Below are positions 1 through 4,653 of a stretch of 9,791 bases of DNA, piece after piece. Source of the stretch: Helicobacteraceae bacterium. GTDB taxonomy: Bacteria; Campylobacterota; Campylobacteria; Campylobacterales; Sulfurimonadaceae. The stretch is taken from NCBI GenBank assembly GCA_024635885.1, contig JAGXIA010000082.1:1-9791 (forward strand), given 5' to 3'. How positions within the stretch are numbered: position 1 is the first letter of the stretch; every line of letters starts with the position of its first letter. The translations under genes and the position numbers were made by a program. The notes under the pieces are model-generated. The model was given only the letters and a program-made list of their open reading frames with translations. It did not search any database and was not told the DNA's origin.

Positions 1-53
1 AACACTTTTTGTGGAAATCTTGTGGATGCTAATCGGGCTGGAATAATAATCAT
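1..53 (-). CDS. kdsB: KdsB, 3-deoxy-manno-octulosonate cytidylyltransferase (N-terminal start only, runs off left edge)
   Basis: Reading the minus strand from the ATG at 53-51 gives MIIIPARLASTRFPQKV before the window ends. This is the hallmark N-terminus of CMP-Kdo synthetase: the IIPAR.ASTR.P.K nucleotide-binding loop that holds CTP. The enzyme couples Kdo to CMP in the cytoplasm for lipopolysaccharide inner-core synthesis. A good ribosome binding site (AGAGG at 67-63) lies 9 bases before the ATG, and a TATAAT box on the same strand sits at 89-84. Only 17 codons are visible, so the rest of the protein cannot be judged. The gene is divergent from the methyltransferase operon and shares its short 65-bp control region. 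The sugar nucleotidyltransferase family is certain from the motif; kdsB over other family members rests on the specific ASTRFPQK form. Confidence 0.86.
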   Translation of the reverse strand, partial: MIIIPARLASTRFPQKV

Positions 54-68
54 AATTTAATGCCTCTT

Positions 69-77
69 TGATATAAT
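69..77 (+). promoter_or_regulatory. Extended -10 promoter of the methyltransferase-trpC operon
   Basis: TGATATAAT is a perfect TATAAT hexamer (72-77) preceded by TG one base upstream, the typical extended -10 form of housekeeping promoters in Campylobacterota, where no -35 box is expected. It lies about 42 bases before the ATG at 119. It overlaps the kdsB ribosome binding site on the other strand. The promoter is predicted from motif and position only. Confidence 0.6.
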
Positions 78-91
78 TACAAAATTATATC
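70..91. repeat. Perfect 9-bp inverted repeat spanning the two divergent -10 boxes
   Basis: GATATAATT (70-78) is followed by ACAA and then by its exact reverse complement AATTATATC (83-91). The arms contain both -10 hexamers. The symmetry may simply reflect two opposed promoters, or it may be an operator for a dimeric regulator of kdsB and the operon. The sequence alone does not decide. Confidence 0.6.
84..89 (-). promoter_or_regulatory. Probable -10 box of kdsB
   Basis: The minus strand reads TATAAT from 89 to 84, about 30 bases before the kdsB start codon. With the plus-strand TATAAT at 72-77 it makes back-to-back promoters, so the two polymerases would compete for the same DNA. No convincing -35 box is seen at the right distance. 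Confidence 0.5.
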
Positions 92-118
92 TAAAATGTT
101 TTCAAGGTAGTTTATTTT

Positions 119-814
119 ATGCTTCTTTACCAGCCACAAGAGGGTTACTGTTATAACAGTGATTCTGTCTTTTTATATGACTTTATAGACTCCTTTAATC
201 CAAAAGGAAAAGTTCTCGACGTTGGAGCAGGCTGTGGAGTTGTCGGTCTTTTAGTGGCAAGAGATAACAAAAAAGTAGAGTTGGAAGCTGTTGAAAAACA
301 AGAAGCATTTATTCACTATGCAACTACAAACGCCAGAGTCAATAAAATAGAGTACAAGATGCATGAAGGCAGTTTTTTAGAGCTTGATGAAGATGTGAAA
401 TATGATTATATTATTTCTAACCCTCCTTTTTATCATGATGGTGCATCTAGAAGTGAAGATGAAATGTTGTTTAATGCGCGCTATAATGTAAACTTACCAA
501 TAAAAGATTTTTTTAAAAAAGTTTCACAACTTTTAAAACCGCAGTCTCATTTCATATTTTGTTATGATGCATCTCAGTTTGGTCTGATTTGTGCTGAGCT
601 AGATAAGGTAAACTTGAGAGTTGTAGATGTTCAATTTGTTCATCCAAAAATAGATAAAAAGGCTTCTTTAGTAATGTTACATGTTAAAAATGGGTCAAAA
701 TCTCTTATGAAAGTTTGGGAACCCTTCATTAGTTTTGATGGAACTGAATTTTCACAAAAGGCTCAAAATATTTATAAAAAAGCTAAAACACAGAGTATTA
801 AATGTCAGATTTAA
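119..814 (+). CDS. SAM-dependent N6-adenine methyltransferase, TrmN6/YfiC-like (tRNA1(Val) A37)
   Basis: A 231-residue Rossmann-fold methyltransferase. Residues 33-45 (VLDVGAGCGVVGL) form motif I for S-adenosylmethionine. NPPF at 101-104 is motif IV of N6-adenine methyltransferases. The N-terminal QPQEGYCYNSDSVFL stretch matches the Q...GY...DS..L opening of the YfiC/TrmN6 family (COG4123). Family members methylate N6 of A37 in tRNA1(Val) next to the anticodon. Length is close to E. coli YfiC (about 245). The ATG at 119 has AAGG at 104-107. It is the first gene of a four-gene overlapping operon, and its last 13 bases overlap the next gene. The family is clear; the exact tRNA target is inferred, since related proteins modify other substrates. 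Confidence 0.82.
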   Translation: MLLYQPQEGYCYNSDSVFLYDFIDSFNPKGKVLDVGAGCGVVGLLVARDNKKVELEAVEKQEAFIHYATTNARVNKIEYKMHEGSFLELDEDVKYDYIISNPPFYHDGASRSEDEMLFNARYNVNLPIKDFFKKVSQLLKPQSHFIFCYDASQFGLICAELDKVNLRVVDVQFVHPKIDKKASLVMLHVKNGSKSLMKVWEPFISFDGTEFSQKAQNIYKKAKTQSIKCQI

Positions 815-1182
815 TGAAGCAAGACGGCTTTGATTATACTTTTGATCAATCGGCCTGTTCCACATGCCAAGGAAGATGCTGTACTGGAGAGAGTGGATAT
901 ATTTATATCTCAAAAACAGAGATTGAAAAAATTTCTGAGCTCTTAAATTTGGATATTAGTGAGTTTGTGGCAGAATACCTTTTTAAAAAAGCTTATAAGT
1001 ATTCTATTAAAGAAGTAGTGCATAATGATTCTCATGAGTGCGTATTCTATGATAGAGAGTCAAATGGTTGCAGAATTTATGATGCAAGACCTCTGCAATG
1101 CAAGACCTTTCCTTTTTGGAATTATTATAAAACTAGAGTCGATGAATTAAAGTTAGAATGCCCAGGGATTAAAAATGATTAA
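802..1182 (+). CDS. YkgJ-family cysteine-cluster protein (putative metal or Fe-S binding)
   Basis: A 126-residue cytoplasmic protein with eight cysteines. C19, C22, C26 and C27 form the CxxCxxxCC signature of the YkgJ/UPF0153 family (PF03692); C80, C90, C100 and C120 follow, with RIYDARPLQCKTFPF (91-105) matching the conserved C.iY..RP..C..fPf block. The family is thought to hold zinc or an iron-sulfur cluster, but its reaction is unknown. Two starts are possible. ATG 802 overlaps the upstream gene by 13 bases and has only a weak AGAG at 792-795. ATG 814 sits in a TAATG stop-start fusion, giving MKQDGFDYTF and 122 residues, and would fit translational coupling. Both keep all cysteines. The end overlaps the next gene by 8 bases. 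Confidence 0.85.
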   Translation: MSDLMKQDGFDYTFDQSACSTCQGRCCTGESGYIYISKTEIEKISELLNLDISEFVAEYLFKKAYKYSIKEVVHNDSHECVFYDRESNGCRIYDARPLQCKTFPFWNYYKTRVDELKLECPGIKND

Positions 1183-2479
1183 AATAATAGTATTTTCTTT
1201 TTTATTGTTAATTTTTAGCGGTTGTGTGGGGATATTTCCATCTCCCGAGCCAGTAAAACCAAATGTGAAAGCTTTTGAAGAAGAAGATACTTATATATTA
1301 CTGGCTTTAAGAGCTGAACAACTAAAAGAGTATAATGCTTCATCAAGTATATTTAATACTCTGTACGAAAAATCAAATAAAAAAGAGTATCTTTATCGTT
1401 CACTTCAAAACGACTTAGCAGCCGCCCAAAACGAAAAAGTTATTTCAAGAGTTGAGGAACTGGTTGATGGTTCATTAGATGACTTTGTTTTAGCTCGTCT
1501 AAAAATAGTAGCTTTAATTCAACTTGGACGATTGGATGAAGCTAAGAATTTAGCCATTGCTTTAGTGGAACAATCAAATACTGTCGATGATTATATGCTT
1601 GTAAGTGATATTTATATAGAAGAAAAAAAGTTTGACACAGCTATGAAATATTTAGAGAGTGCTTATGCAAAAGACTACAGTGAACAAGTACTGGACAAAA
1701 TGTCAATTGTCCTTTATGTTAATTTACAAAGAAAAAAAGATGCCATTGCCCAGTTAGAAACGCATACAAGAATACATGGGTGCTCAAAACAGATATGCTC
1801 AAGACTTATAGGTTTTTACAGCAATGAGAACAACATAGAAGGACTTCTCTCTACTTACCTTAGGTTATACCAAATAGATGCCAGTGATGAAATTTCATCT
1901 AAGATAGTACAGATTTATGGATATAAAAAAGAGTATATAAAACTTATGAATTTTTTAGAGAGTTCTCAAAGTGATGATGTCTTGCTTTTGCAACTCTATA
2001 CGAATTCTAAAAATTATGCCAAAGCATTTCCTTTAGCTGAAAAACTTTATGCTAAAACCGCTGAAGTGAGTTATCTGGGTCAGAGTGCAATATATGAATA
2101 TGAGAGTTCTGCGAATAAAAATGACGAAGTTATGCTCCGCCGTGTTATAAGAAAATTGGAGCAGGTCATTAAAAGTGATCAAAGTCCACTCTATTTAAAC
2201 TACTTGGGTTATTTGATGATAGATCATGAGATAGATGTTAAAGGCGGTATGAAGTATATAAGAAATGCTATGAAAATTGACAATAACTCTGCATTCTATT
2301 TAGACTCTCTGGCTTGGGGCTATTATAAATTGGGTGCTTGTACTAAAGCTGAAAAAATAATGAAAAAAGTTGTTAAATTAGAAGGTGGAGATGACAAAGA
2401 AGTACTTCTGCATTTTAAAGCCATTCAAAAGTGTGTGAAAGATAAGAAACTTAAAACTAATAAAGGTAAAAAGAAATAA
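1175..2479 (+). CDS. TPR-repeat lipoprotein
   Basis: A 434-residue exported protein. The N-terminus (MIKII, then a hydrophobic run to residue 14) ends in FSGC with the lipidation cysteine at C17, so it is a predicted lipoprotein, anchored in either the inner or outer membrane. The rest is almost entirely helical with degenerate TPR motifs: examples are LIQLGRLDEAKNLAIAL (near 113-129) and, most clearly, the C-terminal pair near 340-400 (YLNYLGYLMID..., then SAFYLDSLAWGYYKLG...A). TPR lipoproteins serve as scaffolds for envelope assembly. The tail (about 415-434) is very lysine-rich. AGGGA at 1164-1168 is the ribosome binding site. The start overlaps ykgJ by 8 bases (ATGATTAA) and the stop overlaps trpC by one base. 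Its partner is unknown. Confidence 0.85.
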   Translation: MIKIIVFSFLLLIFSGCVGIFPSPEPVKPNVKAFEEEDTYILLALRAEQLKEYNASSSIFNTLYEKSNKKEYLYRSLQNDLAAAQNEKVISRVEELVDGSLDDFVLARLKIVALIQLGRLDEAKNLAIALVEQSNTVDDYMLVSDIYIEEKKFDTAMKYLESAYAKDYSEQVLDKMSIVLYVNLQRKKDAIAQLETHTRIHGCSKQICSRLIGFYSNENNIEGLLSTYLRLYQIDASDEISSKIVQIYGYKKEYIKLMNFLESSQSDDVLLLQLYTNSKNYAKAFPLAEKLYAKTAEVSYLGQSAIYEYESSANKNDEVMLRRVIRKLEQVIKSDQSPLYLNYLGYLMIDHEIDVKGGMKYIRNAMKIDNNSAFYLDSLAWGYYKLGACTKAEKIMKKVVKLEGGDDKEVLLHFKAIQKCVKDKKLKTNKGKKK

Positions 2480-3264
2480 TGATTTTAGATGATATTATTA
2501 AAAAAACAAAAGAAGATTTAGTTATTAGAGAAAAAAAGTTTTCTCTAGATTGGCTTGGTCGTTCTTTAGCATTTAATGCCAGAGCACCAAGAGATGTAAT
2601 TCCATACCTAAAAGCTACAGAGGAAGACCCGTATAGAATTATTGCCGAGGTAAAAAAAGCTTCACCTTCAAAAGGGATTATACGTGAGAATTTTGATCCA
2701 TTGGCAATTGCACAAGCGTATGAAAGAGGTGGAGCAAGTGCTATTTCTGTTTTAACAGAGCCTCATTTTTTTCAAGGTTCACTGGACTATTTAGGCGGGA
2801 TTAGAAGATATGTAGGTATTCCACTGCTGAGAAAAGATTTTATTGTCTCAAAATACCAAATTTTAGAAGCTACAGTTCATGGTGCGGACTTTATTTTACT
2901 TATTGCTGCAGCACTTACAAAAAAAGAGTTAAAAGAATTGTTAGCTTATACAAGACACTTAGGAATGGAAGCTTTGGTTGAGGTTCACGATAAACCCGAT
3001 TTAGTAAAAGCTATATATGCCGGTAGCGATATTATAGGAATAAATCATAGAAATTTACAAACTTTTGAGATGAATATGAACCTGTGTTATGATTTAATTC
3101 CGATGATTCCAAACGGAAAAATCATTGTTGCAGAAAGTGGGATTTACGAACACGGACAGTTAGAAGATTTATCTAAGGCTGGAGTAGATACATTCTTGGT
3201 TGGTGAGTCTTTAATGCGCGAAGATGATGAGGAACTTGCTTTACGAAAATTAAAGCACGGCTAA
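2479..3264 (+). CDS. trpC: Indole-3-glycerol-phosphate synthase
   Basis: A 261-residue single-domain TIM barrel that closes the indole ring in tryptophan synthesis: carboxyphenylamino-deoxyribulose phosphate becomes indole-3-glycerol phosphate, with loss of CO2 and water. All active-site positions known from the family are present: E57 and K59 in AEVKKASPSKG, K119 in LLRKDF, E168 in ALVEVHD, N189 in GINHRNL, and E219-S220 in VAESGI, plus FLVGESLM near the end. Length is normal, and it is not fused to TrpF as in E. coli. The ATG shares one base with the preceding stop (TAATG) and has AAGG at 2463-2466, so translation is probably coupled. No other trp gene is in the window; a scattered trp pathway is common in Campylobacterota. 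No leader peptide or attenuator is seen. Confidence 0.97.
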   Translation: MILDDIIKKTKEDLVIREKKFSLDWLGRSLAFNARAPRDVIPYLKATEEDPYRIIAEVKKASPSKGIIRENFDPLAIAQAYERGGASAISVLTEPHFFQGSLDYLGGIRRYVGIPLLRKDFIVSKYQILEATVHGADFILLIAAALTKKELKELLAYTRHLGMEALVEVHDKPDLVKAIYAGSDIIGINHRNLQTFEMNMNLCYDLIPMIPNGKIIVAESGIYEHGQLEDLSKAGVDTFLVGESLMREDDEELALRKLKHG

Positions 3265-3268
3265 ATAT

Positions 3269-3334
3269 CTTGGCACCCCAAGAGTACTTCCTCGTTTTAC
3301 TCACAGCGCATGTGGAATGTATTTCCACATGCCA
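3269..3334 (+). repeat. Two-hairpin dispersed repeat, copy 1 (inverted relative to copy 2)
   Basis: This stretch holds a small hairpin CTTGG-CACC-CCAAG (3269-3282), a 25-base linker ending in TCACAGC, then a strong hairpin with a 10-bp perfect stem GCATGTGGAA (3308-3317) / TTCCACATGC (3323-3332). The same unit occurs in reverse orientation at 6183-6244. Over AGTACTTCC...GCATGTGGA (34 bases) the copies differ at one base (G versus A at 3294); they also differ in the loop of the large hairpin and at the first hairpin's loop. It lies between the convergent ends of trpC and yqeY. There is no T-run, so it is not a classical terminator. It resembles a REP/BIME- or MITE-type intergenic element. Confidence 0.85.
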
Positions 3335-3337
3335 AAT

Positions 3338-3365
3338 AGCTTCTGAGATTGATAGATCTCAAGCT
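3338..3365. repeat. Imperfect hairpin in the trpC-yqeY spacer
   Basis: AGCTT (3338-3342) and GAGAT (3345-3349) pair with ATCTC (3356-3360) and AAGCT (3361-3365), with a two-base bulge (CT) on one side and a six-base loop. It directly follows repeat copy 1 but has no counterpart beside copy 2. A T-run is absent (only TTT follows), so a terminator role is weak. It may be part of a larger compound repeat. Confidence 0.5.
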
Positions 3366-3394
3366 TTAGTGGCCACAGCGGCCCAAGCGAAGAG

Positions 3395-3417
3395 CGAGGG
3401 ATTTTATTCCTCTCTCG
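3395..3417. terminator. Possible hairpin terminator between convergent trpC and yqeY
   Basis: GAGGGAT (3396-3402) pairs with ATTCCTC (3406-3412), with one G-T pair and a TTT loop. An alternative pairing uses CGAG (3395-3398) with CTCG (3414-3417). It abuts the yqeY stop codon at 3420. Neither side has a good T-run, so termination is a guess from position. The local GC content (GGCCACAGCGGCCC at 3371-3384) is higher than in the surrounding DNA. Confidence 0.3.
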
Positions 3418-3419
3418 GT

Positions 3420-3863
3420 CTAATTAAGTAGACTCTTTACACATTCATTAATTCTTTTTCCATCGGCTTTGCCAGCTAACTCTTTAGAAGCAGTTCCCAT
3501 AACTTTACCCATATCTTTCATAGAGCTAGCGCCTAGGTTGGTAATTATCTCTTTTATAGCGTTTGAGAGTTCCTCATCACTTAATTGAGCTGGAAGATAT
3601 GGCTCATAAAACGCTATCTCGTCCAGTTCTATTTGAAGTAGATCATCACGGCCTGCATCTTTGTATTGCGTGGCAGCATCATTTCTTCTCTTTACTTGCG
3701 TTTGAATGATTTTTATGACATCTTCGTCAGTTAATTCTTTTCTTTCATCTACTTCTATTTGTTTAAAAGCACTTGTTAAAAGACGCAGAGCATCTCTTTT
3801 TTTTGTCTCTTTTGCTTTCATCGCGTCTTTTATTTCTTGGTTGATTGTTTCTCTAAGACTCAT
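3420..3863 (-). CDS. yqeY: GatB/YqeY domain protein
   Basis: A 147-residue soluble protein of the YqeY family (COG1610), related to the C-terminal helical domain of GatB in the tRNA-dependent amidotransferase. The sequence shows the family's marks: an N-terminal amphipathic helix (SLRETINQEIKDAMKAK), then RDALRLL, ERKELTD, YKDAGRDDL, E..I...YLP.QLS, the MGKVMG block and a C-terminal ADGK. Stand-alone YqeY is presumed to bind tRNA, but its role is not settled. The frame is open to an ATG at 3893, but that start lacks a ribosome site. The ATG at 3863 has AAGGA at 3873-3869 five bases upstream and gives the usual family length (about 148), so it is chosen. The gene is divergent from flgH, and its 5' leader contains the flgH RpoN promoter. 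Confidence 0.93.
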   Translation of the reverse strand: MSLRETINQEIKDAMKAKETKKRDALRLLTSAFKQIEVDERKELTDEDVIKIIQTQVKRRNDAATQYKDAGRDDLLQIELDEIAFYEPYLPAQLSDEELSNAIKEIITNLGASSMKDMGKVMGTASKELAGKADGKRINECVKSLLN

Positions 3864-3872
3864 TAATATCCT

Positions 3873-3888
3873 TGGAACTAAAATTGCT
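3873..3888 (+). promoter_or_regulatory. RpoN (sigma-54) -24/-12 promoter of flgH
   Basis: TGGAAC (3873-3878), five bases (TAAAA), then TTGCT (3884-3888). This matches the -24/-12 layout TGGCAC-N5-TTGCW with GG and GC exactly ten bases apart, and the TTGGAAC...TTGCT variant is the form typical of Campylobacter flagellar promoters. Transcription would begin near 3899, about 32 bases before the flgH ATG. In Campylobacterota many rod, ring and hook genes are switched on by RpoN with FlgR/FlgS. The -24 element also overlaps the yqeY ribosome binding site on the other strand. Confidence 0.8.
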
Positions 3889-3891
3889 ACC

Positions 3892-3897
3892 ATTATA
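3892..3897 (-). promoter_or_regulatory. Probable -10 box of yqeY
   Basis: The minus strand reads TATAAT from 3897 to 3892, 28 bases before the yqeY ATG at 3863. It lies around the predicted flgH transcription start, so active RpoN transcription and yqeY transcription would interfere. Confidence 0.5.
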
Positions 3898-3930
3898 ACT
3901 AAATCACGTATTACTTTGAAAGAGAGAACA

Positions 3931-4653
3931 ATGATAAAACAACTTTTAACAATTTCAATATTTTTTTATGCTATACTAATTTTCACTGGGTGTACAGCTA
4001 AATTAACTGACCCTGAGATAGACTTTGAACCTCCGGCATATGTTGAAGAGATGCCAGCCAAAGAAGACAAGCAGGACTTCGCCTCAACTGGCAGTATTTT
4101 TGGGCAGGGCGATAACCCTCTATTTTCAGATCATAAAGCTATGCATGTAAATGATATAGTAAGAGTAGTTATTTCAGAAAATGCAACAAGTAGTAATACG
4201 GGTGCAAAACAATTAAATGAAAATGATAGTACAGCGCTCGGTGGAGGTACTTTCACATCTGCTGGAACAAATCCGGCTGTTGATTCAGCGGTTGCTAAAC
4301 TTAATGGTTTGGCAGGTATTGGGTTTAGCAGTACTACAAATAACTCATTTGGAGGTCAGGGAAGTGCAACCAAAGATGCATCCTTTACCACAACTGTTTC
4401 TGCTAGAATAGTGAAAGTGCTTCAAAATGGAAACTATTATATTTCAGGAAAGCGTGAAATTTTAGTAGATGATCAGAAACAAATAATTCAAATAAGTGGC
4501 GTTATCCGTCCATATGATATAGACCAATATAATAAAATAGATTCTGTACAAATGAGTGAAGCTAAAATACTTTATAGGACAGAGGGAGATGTTGACCGTG
4601 CAACAAAACAAGGTTGGGGAACCAAAATTATTCAAGCTGTTTGGCCATTTTAG
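3931..4653 (+). CDS. flgH: Flagellar L-ring protein FlgH
   Basis: A 240-residue outer-membrane lipoprotein that forms the L ring, the bushing through which the flagellar rod crosses the outer membrane. A signal peptide ends in IFTGC with lipidation at C21. Family marks follow in order: GSIFG near 53, LFSDHKAMHVNDIVRVVISEN (65-85, the D.RA..VGD.v.v.i.E. block), a low-complexity Ser/Thr/Gly/Asn stretch (90-150), then V.Q.GNYYISGKREI, ISGVIRPYDI, and a C-terminus ending GWGTKIIQAVWPF. Length fits the family (E. coli 232). The frame is open back to 3706, but that extension lies antisense to yqeY. The ATG at 3931 has AGAGAG at 3921-3926 and the correct signal peptide, so it is chosen. The RpoN promoter lies at 3873-3888. 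FlgI and other flagellar genes are not in the window. Confidence 0.97.
   Translation: MIKQLLTISIFFYAILIFTGCTAKLTDPEIDFEPPAYVEEMPAKEDKQDFASTGSIFGQGDNPLFSDHKAMHVNDIVRVVISENATSSNTGAKQLNENDSTALGGGTFTSAGTNPAVDSAVAKLNGLAGIGFSSTTNNSFGGQGSATKDASFTTTVSARIVKVLQNGNYYISGKREILVDDQKQIIQISGVIRPYDIDQYNKIDSVQMSEAKILYRTEGDVDRATKQGWGTKIIQAVWPF

Noticed and set aside
84..105. Classical -35/-10 promoter for kdsB using TTGAAA (105-100)
   Set aside because: The spacer to TATAAT is only 10 bases, far from the 16-18 needed, so TTGAAA is not taken as a -35 box.
3864..3893. Yqey start at ATG 3893, adding MVAILVPRIL
   Set aside because: No ribosome site before it, it would overlap the -10 box, and the family length fits the start at 3863.
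3706..3930. A 75-residue extension of FlgH upstream of ATG 3931
   Set aside because: It is antisense to yqeY and would bury the lipoprotein signal peptide; the start at 3931 has its own ribosome site and RpoN promoter.
4556..4588. Longer N-terminus for the transglutaminase-like protein from ATG 4556
   Set aside because: It would add 11 charged residues before the signal peptide and lengthen the flgH overlap to 98 bp; AGGA sits before ATG 4589 instead.
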